Below, piece by piece: positions 1 to 9,095 of a stretch of DNA of 34,634 bases (the stretch's first letter is position 1; each line of letters opens with the position of its first letter). The stretch is from Paenibacillus naphthalenovorans (GTDB lineage Bacteria; Bacillota; Bacilli; Paenibacillales; NBRC-103111). Under the pieces are notes generated by a model. It did no database searches. It saw nothing but the letters and a program-made list of their open reading frames with translations, and was not told the DNA's origin. Where the stretch lies: the NCBI RefSeq assembly GCF_900099895.1, contig NZ_FNDY01000042.1, positions 1 to 34,634 on the forward strand, read 5' to 3'. The translations under genes and the position numbers were made by a program.

Positions 1-111
1 GAAAGAACGAAGCAAAGCGCTTACAAGGAAGAGGTTCCTTCGGGGTTCGCGTTCCAGGCATCTTAAATGACTGCCCACGCTAGCTTGACACTGACCAAAC
101 CGATGTATCCG

Positions 112-141
112 TTGACTTTTACAAACAGATTGTGGTATATT
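112..141 (+). promoter_or_regulatory. SigA-type promoter of the infC operon
   Basis: The -35 element TTGACT (112-117) and the -10 element TATATT (136-141) are 18 bases apart. Transcription would start near 148 and run through the leader into infC. Bases 1-111 hold no gene that I can recognise. Confidence 0.75.
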
Positions 142-147
142 ATTTGA

Positions 148-300
148 GTGCAAAAGAAGAAGCGCCCGCTTCTCACCTGTCCGACGAAGGTTGGCTGGTT
201 ATGAATGATAGTGAGCTTACTTGAATATCTGATGCTTTATCGGATAGATCGATCACTTGAAACAAACTGCGTGGGCGTTTTTAACGCCCGCGTATTTTTT
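148..300 (+). promoter_or_regulatory. L20-type leader RNA upstream of infC
   Basis: This untranslated leader of about 150 nt lies between the promoter and infC and ends in an intrinsic terminator. In Bacillota the infC-rpmI-rplT operon is known to be feedback-controlled by ribosomal protein L20 binding such a leader and causing early termination. Position, gene order and the terminal hairpin fit this. I did not fold the upstream L20-binding stem, so the assignment rests on context and the terminator. Confidence 0.7.
270..300 (+). terminator. leader attenuator terminator
   Basis: The arms 270-279 and 283-292 pair over ten bases with a three-base loop, and a T run follows at 295-302. It sits upstream of the infC start, so it works as an attenuator and not as the end of a gene. 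Confidence 0.8.
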
Positions 301-312
301 TTAATAACCTTT

Positions 313-329
313 GGAGGTGGCAGGTTATC
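313..329 (+). promoter_or_regulatory. infC ribosome binding site and ATC start codon
   Basis: GGAGGTGG at 313-320 is a strong SD. The codon at the right distance is ATC at 327-329 (6 bases after the SD). The first ATG (342) is 21 bases away, too far for this site. infC is known for rare ATT/ATC/ATA start codons, through which IF3 regulates its own translation. Confidence 0.85.
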
Positions 330-842
330 AGTACAGAGCACATGATTAATGATGAAATTCGAGCAAGAGAAGTGCGTTTGATTGGTGCGGACGGAGAGCA
401 GCTGGGTATCAAGCCGATTCGTGAAGCGCTGCAGATTGCAATGGATCAGAATTTGGATCTGGTCAATGTGGCTCCGACGGCGAAACCGCCGGTTTGCCGG
501 ATCATGGATTACGGGAAGTACCGCTATGAGATGCAAAAGAAAGAGAAGGAAGCCCGTAAGAACCAGAAGATCGTTGAGCTGAAAGAAATTCGTCTGAGCG
601 CGACAATTGACGAGCACGACTTTCAAACGAAGCTTCGCAATGTATCGAAATTTCTCAACGACGGCGATAAAGTAAAGTTGTCGGTTCGTTTCCGCGGCCG
701 GGAGATCGCACATGCCGAAATCGGGCAGCGCGTTCTGGAGCGGATGGCCGCCGAGGTGGAGGATCTGTGCGTTGTGGAGCGCAGGCCGAAGCTGGAAGGC
801 CGGAGTATGATCATGATCTTGTCGCCGAAGCAACAGCAATAA
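327..842 (+). CDS. infC: translation initiation factor IF-3
   Basis: IF-3 binds the 30S subunit, prevents premature 50S joining and proofreads the start codon and initiator tRNA. From the ATC start the protein is 171 residues and begins ISTEHMINDEIRAREVRLIG, close to the usual family length and N-terminus. The N-terminal domain contains the signature AKPPVCRIMDYGKYRYEM. A lysine-rich linker (KKEKEARKNQK) follows, and then the C-terminal RNA-binding domain. The start was chosen because the only SD is placed for ATC 327; starting at ATG 342 would lose five residues and leave the SD unused. It is the first gene of the infC-rpmI-rplT operon, with rpmI 26 bases downstream. Control is expected from the L20 leader and from IF-3 acting on its own rare start codon. 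Identity is secure. Confidence 0.97.
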   Translation: MSTEHMINDEIRAREVRLIGADGEQLGIKPIREALQIAMDQNLDLVNVAPTAKPPVCRIMDYGKYRYEMQKKEKEARKNQKIVELKEIRLSATIDEHDFQTKLRNVSKFLNDGDKVKLSVRFRGREIAHAEIGQRVLERMAAEVEDLCVVERRPKLEGRSMIMILSPKQQQ

Positions 843-868
843 TTTTACTCTTTAAGGAGGAACACCCC

Positions 869-1069
869 ATGCCAAAAATGAAAACACACAGCAGCCTGAA
901 AGGCCGTTTTAAAATTACAGGTACCGGTAAAGTAACGCGCTACAAAGCGTATAAGAACCACCTGCTGTCCGGCAAGTCCGCCCGCCAAAAGCGCGTGCTC
1001 GGCACGAACCCGGTTATGGCTCCCGGCGATGTAAGACGCCTGAAGCAGCAGCTGGCTAACATCAAGTAA
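869..1069 (+). CDS. rpmI: 50S ribosomal protein L35
   Basis: This 66-residue basic protein of the large ribosomal subunit begins MPKMKTHSSLKGRFKITGTG, the typical L35 opening, and contains the conserved KNHLLSGKSARQKR stretch. AAGGAGG at 854-860 gives an 8-base spacing to ATG 869. An open frame extends upstream to 767, but that part lies inside infC in another frame and is not L35. It is the middle gene of the operon, with rplT 40 bases downstream, and is co-regulated through the L20 leader. Confidence 0.97.
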   Translation: MPKMKTHSSLKGRFKITGTGKVTRYKAYKNHLLSGKSARQKRVLGTNPVMAPGDVRRLKQQLANIK

Positions 1070-1109
1070 TTTCGTTAATATACTCAACAATTCTTGGAGG
1101 TAGATCGTC

Positions 1110-1469
1110 ATGGCAAGAGTGAAAGGCGGATTTATCCGTACTCGTCGTCGCAAGAAAATTTTGAAGCTTGCTAAAGGGTACTTCGGTTCGAAACATAGAT
1201 TATTTAAAACAGCAAAAGAGCAGGTTATGAAATCCCTGCTGTACGCATACCGTGACCGCCGTCAAAAGAAACGCGATTTCCGCAAGCTGTGGATCGTGCG
1301 TATTAACGCGGCTGCCCGTCAAAACGGTTTGTCCTACAGCAAGCTGATGCATGGTCTGAAGCTGGCCGGCGTAGAAGTTAACCGCAAAATGTTGGCGGAT
1401 CTCGCCGTTAACGATATCAACGCGTTTAACTCCCTGGCTGAAACGGCAAAGCAAAAAGTCAACGCGTAA
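1110..1469 (+). CDS. rplT: 50S ribosomal protein L20
   Basis: The 119-residue protein starts [20 protein letters not shown] and contains [20 protein letters not shown], both hallmarks of L20. L20 binds 23S rRNA early in 50S assembly. The very basic N-terminal arm (about 1-60) reaches into rRNA and the C-terminal domain (about 60-119) is globular. In Bacillota it is the autorepressor that recognises the operon leader, so it likely feeds back on the leader at 148-300. SD GGAGG at 1096-1100 supports ATG 1110. It is the last gene of the operon and a terminator follows at 1488. Confidence 0.97.
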   Translation: MARVKGGFIRTRRRKKILKLAKGYFGSKHRLFKTAKEQVMKSLLYAYRDRRQKKRDFRKLWIVRINAAARQNGLSYSKLMHGLKLAGVEVNRKMLADLAVNDINAFNSLAETAKQKVNA

Positions 1470-1487
1470 TGCAAATGCATGAATATA

Positions 1488-1546
1488 AAAGCACCTGCTG
1501 CACAAGATACGTGAGAGCGCATCTTGGACAGCCGGTGCTTTTTTTG
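1488..1546 (+). terminator. rho-independent terminator of the infC-rpmI-rplT operon
   Basis: Outer arms AAAGCACC (1488-1495) and GGTGCTTT (1534-1541) enclose a second helix CAAGAT/ATCTTG (1503-1508/1521-1526). A T run extends to about 1546. The A run on the left side may also let it act for the convergent sensor gene. Confidence 0.85.
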
Positions 1547-1596
1547 TCAGCCAAACGATGGATATGGAAGAAAGCTACTGCGGTCCTTGACCGGAT

Positions 1597-2601
1597 TTAA
1601 GCGGATTGCAGCTGCTGAAGATCCGCCGTTACTTTTTCGATCATCTGAACGAACGAGGATAATTCTTCTGCGCTGGCGGCCTGCGTCTGCGCCTGGGTGG
1701 TGGTGTGTTTTGACTCCTGCTCTACTTCTTTCAGCAAGCGGGAGATGGTTCCGAGCTTTTCCTGTATTTGTTCCAGGGCCTGTTTGGATCCGCCGGCTAA
1801 TTTGCGGACCTCGTTAGCGACAACCTCAAAACCGCGTCCTTGTTCCCCCGCACGGGCTGCCTCGATGGCTGCATTGAGCCCAAGCAAGTGAGTTTGATCG
1901 GATATCTCCTGAATAAGCGTTCCCATATTTTGAATTTGTTTTACTTCCGCAGTCAGTTCCTGTATCAAGTAGTGGGATTTCTCCTGCGATTCCGCCGAAT
2001 GAATGGCCGATTCCGCTACCGACTGGCTGCTGCTGCTCAATTGGACCATCATCGAAACCAGCTCCTGTACTGCGGAGTTGATCCCCTGCAGTAAACGCCC
2101 TTGTTCATCCACAAGCTCCTGAACCTTTTTCTTTTCATGGTACTCATAGGCTTCCAGAACCAGCTGCGAGTCGAAATTGAACATTTTGGTAAGGGCGTGA
2201 ATGACCGGGAGCCATGCGTCCGGCAGCATCCTTTGGAAGTGGTTTGTCGCCAATTCGAGATACAGCATATAGGTTCCCAGATACCATTGGGTCGTCAACC
2301 CGATCCGGGAGTGCACCTGGCCTATGTAAATTCTTTTTTCAATAAACGCCTCGTCAATCGTACCTTCCGTGAGCGAAAGAAAATACCAGTGCTGCGTTTC
2401 TTTTAACCGGTCTACCGTGCTGTGTCTTTCTATGATTTGTTTGAGTTCCGGATGCTGCATGATTCGTTCATAAAGCTCGTCAACCAAATCCCGGACGATT
2501 GCCTTAAATTCGTTGGCCTTGCTTTTTAAGAGAAATAAATCTTCGTTGGTGATGCCGATGTAATCCAGTTGTTTTTTTCGTGTCTCGGATAGTTTGTTCA
2601 T
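1597..2601 (-). CDS. globin-coupled sensor, methyl-accepting chemotaxis-type (HemAT-like)
   Basis: The N-terminal part (about 1-165) is a sensor globin. QVHSRIGL carries the expected proximal haem ligand, His97, and matches the equivalent segment of Bacillus HemAT. The C-terminal part (about 170-334) is an MCP signalling coiled coil, with its hairpin tip [20 protein letters not shown] at about 239-258, which docks CheA/CheW. There is no membrane segment or signal peptide, so it is a soluble oxygen/redox sensor. At 334 residues it is about 100 shorter than B. subtilis HemAT (432), with short coiled-coil arms. The start is ATG 2601, preceded by AGGGGAG on this strand; an in-frame ATG at 2640 has no SD and lies on a palindromic operator. 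The gene stands alone and converges on rplT. Assignment to the family is firm; oxygen as the ligand is inferred. Confidence 0.9.
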   Translation of the reverse strand: MNKLSETRKKQLDYIGITNEDLFLLKSKANEFKAIVRDLVDELYERIMQHPELKQIIERHSTVDRLKETQHWYFLSLTEGTIDEAFIEKRIYIGQVHSRIGLTTQWYLGTYMLYLELATNHFQRMLPDAWLPVIHALTKMFNFDSQLVLEAYEYHEKKKVQELVDEQGRLLQGINSAVQELVSMMVQLSSSSQSVAESAIHSAESQEKSHYLIQELTAEVKQIQNMGTLIQEISDQTHLLGLNAAIEAARAGEQGRGFEVVANEVRKLAGGSKQALEQIQEKLGTISRLLKEVEQESKHTTTQAQTQAASAEELSSFVQMIEKVTADLQQLQSA

Positions 2602-2624
2602 GTTGCTCCCCTCTGCCTGTGTAA

Positions 2625-2642
2625 ATGTGATTGTTATCACAA
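2625..2642 (-). promoter_or_regulatory. Rex/FNR-type operator before the globin sensor gene
   Basis: On the minus strand it reads TTGTGA-N6-TCACAT and contains a perfect TGTGA-N6-TCACA palindrome. This fits both the Bacillus FNR box and, with one mismatch, the Rex box (TTGTGA-N6-TCACAA). It lies 25-41 bases upstream of the start. A TATATT -10-like element (minus strand, 2646-2641) abuts it, so a bound factor would cover the transcription start, a position that favours repression. Confidence 0.6.
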
Positions 2643-2843
2643 TATAGGATTCGCTATCGGAGTGTAATTTCCTTCAATTGGATATCAACAATTTTTTTAG
2701 GCGCGATACCCCATGATGGGCAAGGTCGGCGCGGAGCCCGCTGCCCCTGAGACCTGTTTTTTTGAACCATGAAAGAATGCCCGCCTGCAAAACAGCTCCC
2801 CGTAAGGCATGTCAACCGGGCGGAGGGATGGCTTTAATACCGC

Positions 2844-2872
2844 TTGACTAAAGCAAAGGTTCGGCATATAAT
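2844..2872 (+). promoter_or_regulatory. SigA promoter of the ilv-leu operon
   Basis: TTGACT (2844-2849), a 17-base spacer and TATAAT (2867-2872) are near-consensus. Transcription should start at about 2879, directly before the T-box leader. The stretch 2643-2843 between this promoter and the sensor gene shows no gene. Confidence 0.9.
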
Positions 2873-2878
2873 AAACAA

Positions 2879-3230
2879 AAAAGTACAACAGTGTTATCGG
2901 CTATGAAGAGGACGAAGTGATAAGGGCTCTTATGTTCAGAGAGCGGCGGAGATGCTGAAACCAATGCCATTAATCCCTTATGTACGAGCTCACCTCGGAG
3001 CTGTTTTCCTGAAAAGCGCGGCGCCTTTAAAGCATCGCGGTTATTAGGGAGAATCGGAGTGGCACACGTTACCGTGCCGAGGGTAAGCGACATGCCTGCT
3101 AGCGGCGTGCATTACCTGCTAAGGTTATTTGCCGTGAGGCATTTAACAAATCTGGGTGGTACCACGGAAGATCAACCCCTTTCGTCCCGTCAGACGCAAC
3201 CATTGCGTTTGGGGCGAAAGGGGTTTTTAG
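2879..3230 (+). promoter_or_regulatory. T-box leader (tRNA-Leu sensing) of ilvB
   Basis: The T-box proper, GGTGGTACCACGG, is at 3155-3167 and an intrinsic terminator follows. Stem I elements can be seen: AGAGAGCGGCGGA with GATGCTGAAA around 2938-2960, and a specifier region GAG-CTC-ACCTCGGAG. The specifier codon is read as CTC (Leu) at 2989-2991, followed by the usual purine. Uncharged tRNA-Leu (anticodon GAG) would stabilise the antiterminator and switch on ilvB and the genes behind it. The T-box call is secure; the specifier is my reading of the primary sequence. Confidence 0.93.
3174..3228 (+). terminator. T-box terminator
   Basis: AACCCCTTTCGTCCC (3174-3188) pairs with 3211-3225, with an inner helix GACGCAA/TTGCGTT and a T run at 3224-3228. 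It competes with the antiterminator formed by the T-box sequence. Confidence 0.9.
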
Positions 3231-3263
3231 TTGTTATCGGACTTTTTGAGAGGAGGGCTACAC

Positions 3264-5003
3264 ATGATCGTTCAAACCAAACAAAAGTCGAAAGAGCAGC
3301 TGCGTGAAGAGCTGCTGAAGCCGGATGTGATAACAGGATCGGAAATGCTGCTGCGCAGCTTGCTGCTGGAGGATGTAGATTGCGTCTTCGGCTATCCTGG
3401 CGGAGCGGTTTTATATATTTACGATGCCATGCACGGCAATCCGGATTTCCGCCATTTGCTGACAAGGCACGAGCAGGGCGCCATTCATGCGGCGGATGGC
3501 TATGCCCGTTCGACCGGCAAGGTCGGCGTATGTATCGCCACTTCCGGACCGGGAGCGACCAACCTTGTCACCGGTATCGCTACAGCTTATATGGATTCGG
3601 TGCCGCTGGTGGTCATCACGGGAAATGTGGCGACGACGGTGATCGGTACGGACGCGTTCCAGGAGGCGGATATTACCGGCATTACGATGCCGATCACGAA
3701 GCACAGTTACCTGGTGCGGGATGTGAAGGATCTGCCGCGGATCATTAAAGAAGCGTTCCATATTGCTTCGACCGGCCGCAAAGGACCGGTGCTGATTGAT
3801 ATACCGAAGGACGTATCGAACGATACCGCGCCGTTCTACTATCCGGAAAAAGTGGACATCCGCGGCTATCACCCGACGGTACAGCCCCATAAGCTTCAAG
3901 TGGACCGTATGCTGGAGGCGATTGCGGAAAGCGAGCGCCCGGTCATTATCGCAGGCGGCGGCGTCGTTTACGCGGATGCGTCCAAAGAGCTGATCGAGTT
4001 CGTGGAGAAAACCCGCATTCCCGTCGCCACGACGTTGCTTGGCCTGGGAGGCTTTCCAAGCGCGCATGAGCTGTGGCTCGGGATGCCGGGGATGCACGGA
4101 ACGTATGCGGCCAACCATGCGCTGCAGAATTGCGATCTGCTGATCGGCATTGGCGCGCGTTTTGACGATCGCGTGACGATGAAGGTGAACGGCTTTGCCC
4201 CCAAAGCGAAGAAAATCGTCCACATCGACGTGGATCCGGCGGAAATCGGCAAAATCGTTGAAACGGCGATTCCGGTGGTTGGGGACGTGAAAAAGGTGCT
4301 GCAGCTGGCCAACCTCAAAGCGAAGCCGTCCCAGTCCAAAGACTGGATCGCCTGGAACCAGGAAAACAAGAAGAACTTCCCGCTGACCTACCAGGATTCG
4401 GATACGGAGCTGAAGCCGCAGTATGTCATCGAGATGATCAATGAGACGACCAAGGGAGAGGCCATTATAACAACGGATGTAGGCCAGCACCAGATGTGGA
4501 CGGCGCAGTACTACAAGTTCAACCATCCGCGTTCCTGGATCACTTCCGGCGGTCTCGGCACCATGGGCTTCGGCTTCCCGTCGGCGATCGGCGCGCAGGT
4601 AGCCCATCCGGATCGGCTGGTCATATCGATCAATGGCGACGGCGGCATGCAGATGTGCTCGCAGGAGCTGGCGATTTGCGCCATCAACCAGATTCCGGTG
4701 AAGATTGTCGTCATCAACAATCAGGTGTTGGGGATGGTCCGCCAGTGGCAGGAGATTATCTACGATAACCGATACAGCCATATCGATCTTGCCGGCAGTC
4801 CGGACTTTGTGAAATTGGCCGAAGCTTACGGCGTGAAGGGACTGAGAGCTGCCAACAAAGAAGATGCCCGCCGCGTATGGCAGGAAGCGTTGGACACCCC
4901 GGGTCCGGTGCTTGTCGAATTCATCGTGCCTAAAGGGGAGAACGTCTTCCCGATGGTAACACAGGGCTCGACGATAGACCAAATGATAATGGGGGATTCG
5001 TAA
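3264..5003 (+). CDS. ilvB: acetolactate synthase, large catalytic subunit
   Basis: This ThDP- and FAD-dependent enzyme condenses two pyruvates to 2-acetolactate, or pyruvate with 2-oxobutyrate, the first common step to Val, Leu and Ile. The protein is 579 residues. The N-terminal PYR domain holds FGYPGGAVL and the catalytic Glu70 in TRHEQGAIHAADGY. The middle domain is about 200-350. The C-terminal PP domain carries the ThDP/Mg motif, from GDGG at 458 to NN at 485-486. The start is ATG 3264 behind AGGAGGG (3251-3257); the open frame extends upstream to a TTG at 3231, which sits on the T-box terminator. ilvN begins directly after the stop codon. Expression is controlled by the T-box. Confidence 0.97.
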   Translation: MIVQTKQKSKEQLREELLKPDVITGSEMLLRSLLLEDVDCVFGYPGGAVLYIYDAMHGNPDFRHLLTRHEQGAIHAADGYARSTGKVGVCIATSGPGATNLVTGIATAYMDSVPLVVITGNVATTVIGTDAFQEADITGITMPITKHSYLVRDVKDLPRIIKEAFHIASTGRKGPVLIDIPKDVSNDTAPFYYPEKVDIRGYHPTVQPHKLQVDRMLEAIAESERPVIIAGGGVVYADASKELIEFVEKTRIPVATTLLGLGGFPSAHELWLGMPGMHGTYAANHALQNCDLLIGIGARFDDRVTMKVNGFAPKAKKIVHIDVDPAEIGKIVETAIPVVGDVKKVLQLANLKAKPSQSKDWIAWNQENKKNFPLTYQDSDTELKPQYVIEMINETTKGEAIITTDVGQHQMWTAQYYKFNHPRSWITSGGLGTMGFGFPSAIGAQVAHPDRLVISINGDGGMQMCSQELAICAINQIPVKIVVINNQVLGMVRQWQEIIYDNRYSHIDLAGSPDFVKLAEAYGVKGLRAANKEDARRVWQEALDTPGPVLVEFIVPKGENVFPMVTQGSTIDQMIMGDS

Positions 5004-5492
5004 ATGACTCGCAAACACACCATATCCGTTCTAGTGAACAATCAGCCCGGTGTGCTGCAGCGCGTATCCGGCCTGTTCGGCCGCCGGGGCTTCAATATCG
5101 AGAGCATTACTGTCGGCGAATCCGAGGAGCAAGGCTTGTCCCGTATGGTCATCGTTACCACGGGTGATGATCATACGCTGGAGCAGGTATCCAAACAGCT
5201 CTACAAGCTGGTCGATGTCATCAAAGTGGTCGATTTGAGCTCGAATCCGATGGTAGCTCGCGAGCTCGCGCTGATCAAGGTCAATGCGGAGCCGAACGTC
5301 CGTCCCGAGATTCTCGGCGTGGTCGAGACGTTCCGTGCAGCTGTCGTTGACATCGGTCCGAACACGCTGGTCGTGCAGGTGGTAGGCGATTCGGAAAAAA
5401 TCGATGCGATGACCGAGCTGCTCAAGCCTTACGGGATCAAGGAATTGTCCCGAACCGGCGTCACCGCAATGATTCGAGGCATGGTGAAATAA
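5004..5492 (+). CDS. ilvN: acetolactate synthase, small regulatory subunit
   Basis: The 162-residue regulatory partner of IlvB gives the holoenzyme full activity and valine feedback inhibition. The N-terminal ACT domain (about 1-78) starts with KHTISVLVNNQPGVLQRVSG and has the fold-typical GRRGFNIESITVG. The C-terminal domain is ALS_ss_C-like (about 85-160). ATG 5004 follows the ilvB TAA with no gap, and GGGGG at 4991-4995 inside ilvB is the ribosome site, so the two subunits are translationally coupled, as expected for a stoichiometric complex. In Bacillus literature the gene is also called ilvH. Confidence 0.96.
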   Translation: MTRKHTISVLVNNQPGVLQRVSGLFGRRGFNIESITVGESEEQGLSRMVIVTTGDDHTLEQVSKQLYKLVDVIKVVDLSSNPMVARELALIKVNAEPNVRPEILGVVETFRAAVVDIGPNTLVVQVVGDSEKIDAMTELLKPYGIKELSRTGVTAMIRGMVK

Positions 5493-5496
5493 GCGT

Positions 5497-5526
5497 TTGA
5501 AGATTTTCCGGAAATCGTAGTACAAT
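5497..5526 (+). promoter_or_regulatory. possible internal promoter before ilvC
   Basis: TTGAAG (5497-5502) and TACAAT (5521-5526) are spaced by 18 bases. The predicted start, about 5532, falls exactly on the 5' foot of the hairpin at 5531, so an ilvC transcript could begin with this hairpin. This is inferred from sequence only. Confidence 0.4.
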
Positions 5527-5530
5527 GTTC

Positions 5531-5599
5531 TGTGAGCGGGGGCTCAATCGGATGACATAACTGGAAGACGCTCGTGGTCCGCTTGAGCACCCGCTCACA
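5531..5599 (+). other. large hairpin in the ilvN-ilvC gap
   Basis: TGTGAGCGGG then GCTCAA (5531-5547) pairs with 5583-5599, 16 base pairs with one G/A mismatch and a loop of about 35 nt. No T run follows, so it is not a terminator. It suits a 5' mRNA stabiliser or processing site; B. subtilis ilvC is reported to exist as a stable processed transcript. Confidence 0.7.
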
Positions 5600-5612
5600 G
5601 GGTTTATATTAA

Positions 5613-6623
<1,011 letters not shown>

Positions 6624-6658
6624 TCGAACTGACAATGAATGATTAGCGGCATAAGGTC

Positions 6659-6726
6659 AGCTTGGGAAACTGTGGGGAACGGACGGCAGGGCAAGTTCGT
6701 TCCCGGACGTTTCCCGGGCTGTACCT
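6659..6726 (+). other. long two-step hairpin in the ilvC-leuA gap
   Basis: Nested arms pair symmetrically: AGC/GCT (6659-6661/6718-6720), GGGAAAC/GTTTCCC (6664-6670/6709-6715) and GGGAACG/CGTTCCC (6675-6681/6698-6704). GTACCTTTTT follows. It could act as a leaky terminator and 3' stabiliser for ilvC, lowering leuA transcription. Confidence 0.65.
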
Positions 6727-6778
6727 TTTTCTGCTTTAATAAAGTGGTTAAATTTTGATAAAGCGCAGGTGAGACGGC

Positions 6779-8326
6779 ATGAGAAAAATTTATATTTTCG
6801 ATACGACGCTGCGCGACGGCGAGCAATCGCCGGGCGTGAATTTGAACATGCAAGAAAAGGTGGAAATCGCCCTTCAGCTGGAGAAGCTGGGCGTAGACCG
6901 GATCGAAGCCGGTTTTCCGGCGGCCTCCCCAGGCGATTTGGCCAGCGTGAGCGCCGTAGCCCGGACTGTGAAGAATGCCACAATCGTGGGTCTCTCGCGC
7001 TCCCGTGTGCAGGACATTGATGCGGCGCGCGAAGCGCTCAAGGATGCGCAGGATCCGTGCTTGCATTTGTTCCTTGCCAGCTCGCCTATTCACCGGAAGT
7101 ATAAGCTGAAGATGGAGAAGCATCAGGTGCTGGAAACGGCGGAAGCGGCTATCCGGTATGCCAAAAAATATTTCGATAAAATTGAGTTTTCGCCCGAGGA
7201 TGCCGGACGTACCGAGCTGGATTTCTTGTGCGAAGTGACGGAGATGGCCATTCGGGCAGGAGCAACCGTCGTGAATATTCCCGACACGGTTGGCTATATG
7301 ACGCCTTACGAGTTCGGCAATATCTTCAAGACGCTGAAGGAAAATGTGCCGGGCATCGAGAAAATTCAGCTCAGCGCGCACTGTCACGATGACCTTGGCA
7401 TGGCGACGGCCAATGCGCTTGCGGCCATTCTGAACGGTGCCGATCAAATCGAAGGAACGATTAACGGGATCGGCGAGCGCGCGGGCAACACGGCAATCGA
7501 GGAAGTAGCGCTGGCGCTGGAGACACGTCAGGAGTTCTACCAGGCGAAGACATCGCTTACGTTGTCCGAGATCGCCCGCACGAGCCGTTTGGTGAGCAAG
7601 CTGACAGGCATGGTCGTGCCGGGCAATAAAGCGATTGTCGGGGCTAACGCGTTTGCCCATGAATCGGGCATTCACCAGGACGGCATGCTCAAGGAAAAAA
7701 CGACTTACGAAATCATGTCTCCGGAGACAATCGGTCTGAAGGAAAGCAAGCTGACGCTCGGCAAGCTGTCCGGCCGCCATGCATTCCGTGAGAAGCTGGT
7801 CGATCTCGGCTATAACCTGAACGATGAACAGCTTAATGCGGCCTTCGCCAAATTTAAGGATTTGGCCGATAAGAAGAAAAACGTGACGGACGACGATATC
7901 CTGGCCTTGATCGAGGAGAAGCTGATCGAGACGCCGGAAGTGTTCTCTCTCGAAACGATTCAAGTTTCTTACGGCAACCAATCGACACCGACCGCAACGA
8001 TTCGCTTGAAGACGATCGAAGGCGAAACGCTGGAAGAAGTAGCGCTGGGCAACGGTTCCGTCGACGCGATCCTCAATGCGATCGATAAAGCGACGAAGGA
8101 AGAGGTCGAGCTCGAAGATTACTCGATCCAATCGGTCACGCAAGGCAAGGATGCGCTTGGTGAGGTGCATGTCGTACTGAACCAGGGCGATTATTCCGTA
8201 CAGGGCCGCGGCGTAAGCACCGATATTCTCGAAGCAAGCGCGCGGGCCTATGTGGATGCGATCAACCGGCTGATAGAGAAGCGGAAGTCCCCGGCTCGCA
8301 GCCGTGATAATGTATCGTTGATCTAG
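6779..8326 (+). CDS. leuA: 2-isopropylmalate synthase
   Basis: It condenses acetyl-CoA with 2-oxoisovalerate, the committed step to leucine. The 515-residue protein has the TIM barrel signatures [16 protein letters not shown] (7-22) and [15 protein letters not shown] (199-213), with the metal-binding His201/His203, and [13 protein letters not shown]. The C-terminal part (about 390-505) is the LeuA dimerisation/allosteric domain for leucine feedback. SD AGGTGAG at 6767-6773 supports ATG 6779. It is the last gene of the T-box operon here; leuB does not follow directly but lies 3.5 kb downstream behind other genes. The length is typical of the bacterial type with the regulatory domain. Confidence 0.96.
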   Translation: MRKIYIFDTTLRDGEQSPGVNLNMQEKVEIALQLEKLGVDRIEAGFPAASPGDLASVSAVARTVKNATIVGLSRSRVQDIDAAREALKDAQDPCLHLFLASSPIHRKYKLKMEKHQVLETAEAAIRYAKKYFDKIEFSPEDAGRTELDFLCEVTEMAIRAGATVVNIPDTVGYMTPYEFGNIFKTLKENVPGIEKIQLSAHCHDDLGMATANALAAILNGADQIEGTINGIGERAGNTAIEEVALALETRQEFYQAKTSLTLSEIARTSRLVSKLTGMVVPGNKAIVGANAFAHESGIHQDGMLKEKTTYEIMSPETIGLKESKLTLGKLSGRHAFREKLVDLGYNLNDEQLNAAFAKFKDLADKKKNVTDDDILALIEEKLIETPEVFSLETIQVSYGNQSTPTATIRLKTIEGETLEEVALGNGSVDAILNAIDKATKEEVELEDYSIQSVTQGKDALGEVHVVLNQGDYSVQGRGVSTDILEASARAYVDAINRLIEKRKSPARSRDNVSLI

Positions 8327-8340
8327 CTATGTTCATGAAT

Positions 8341-8388
8341 AAGGGGGTGTCCCAAAGTCACCGAGGTGACGGGGATACCCCCTTTTTT
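8341..8388 (+). terminator. terminator after leuA (possibly also an IS end)
   Basis: AAGGGGGTGTCCC (8341-8353) pairs with GGGGATACCCCC (8371-8382), with an inner GTCACC/GGTGAC helix and a T run at 8383-8388. It ends the ilv-leu transcript. The GGGGGTGTCCC sequence may belong to the inverted repeat of the broken IS that follows. Confidence 0.8.
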
Positions 8389-8464
8389 AATTTTGTAAAA
8401 CAATAAAGAAGCCAAACCTTGGTAAAATGGAAGTGACGGGCAACCATTCAAAGGAGGGCTTCTT

Positions 8465-8902
8465 TTGTACATTCAATATAACATGGATCAACTTTGTCTG
8501 CCAATGGATTTAGAGGAGGATATTCCGGCGGGGCATCTGGTCCGCATTGTCAATGATGCGGTTATTCGGTTAGACGACAACATCTTTGCAGCTGCTTACC
8601 CGGGTGGGGGGCGGGATAGCTGCCATCCGAAAATGCTTACGAGAGTCGTGTACGTTTATACCCAGCGAATATTCCTCTCGTCAAATCGCCAGAGCCGTCC
8701 GCGAAAATATCATGTTCATGTGGCTTGCGGCCAGACAGCGGCCGGATTTCCGCACCATTAACCGCTCATCCGCTCCGAGCGGATGAAAGATGTCCTTGAA
8801 ACGGTTTTTACGGCCATTTTGGGTTTTTGGCTTTCCCTTGCCCATAATTTATTAAAGTGGGCGGCGATGAACCAAAAAGGTCGGGTAAGAGAGTACGTAT
8901 AG
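8465..8902 (+). pseudogene. IS1182-type transposase, frameshifted and internally deleted
   Basis: A normal start remains: AAAGGAGGG at 8450-8458 and TTG 8465 begin MYIQYNMDQLCLPMDLEEDI, the familiar N-terminus of this transposase family. The reading moves to another frame near 8670 (continuing SSRQIARAVRENIMFMW) and again near 8763 (SERMKDVLETVFTAI). It then runs in frame into SLAHNLLKWAAMNQKGRV and a stop at 8902, which looks like the family's C-terminal tail. The catalytic middle, roughly a kilobase, is missing. It cannot make an active transposase. It sits between leuA and the genes that separate it from leuB. Confidence 0.8.
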
Positions 8903-8927
8903 CCCTCTACTCGACCTTTTTTTCTGT
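8874..8927 (+). terminator. terminator after the transposase remnant
   Basis: AAAAAGGTCGGGTA pairs with TACTCGACCTTTTT, with one G-T pair, and a T run at 8917-8923 follows. It overlaps the last codons of the remnant. Confidence 0.6.
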
Positions 8928-9043
8928 ATGGAAACGAGAAGTTAAGAAAACAGATCCGTCCCTGCGTAGTTAAAAACTACTTATGGGACGGACCCTTTGT
9001 TGTTTTGTGCAAGCGGCCGGGACCGGCCCGCAGCGGAAGCGCA

Positions 9044-9081
9044 AAAGCCCGTCCGGATTCAGGCGTTTCCGGACGGGCTTT
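9044..9081 (-). terminator. terminator of the aminotransferase gene
   Basis: A perfect 14-base dyad, AAAGCCCGTCCGGA (9044-9057) with its complement at 9068-9081, has a 10-base loop. A and T runs on the two sides make it usable in both directions. It lies just past the aminotransferase stop codon at 9096. Confidence 0.85.
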
Positions 9082-9095
9082 GGGCTGATCTACTA

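Larger units (their letters stand above)
8343..8995 (+). mobile_element. internally deleted IS1182-family element (limits uncertain)
   Basis: The transposase remnant is flanked by roughly similar ends: GGGGGTGTCCCAAAG on the left, and the reverse complement GGGTCCGTCCCATAAG on the right around 8981-8996. The likeness is partial, so the limits are a guess. The right flank also holds a hairpin, TCCGTCCC/GGGACGGA (8955-8962/8985-8992). Confidence 0.4.

Noticed and set aside
2697..3093. short minus-strand frames across the T-box leader
   Set aside because: They cover promoter and structured RNA; no SD and no recognisable protein.
3411..5018. 535-codon minus-strand open frame opposite ilvB
   Set aside because: It mirrors the codon structure of ilvB, has no SD and no family pattern; a shadow of a GC-rich gene.
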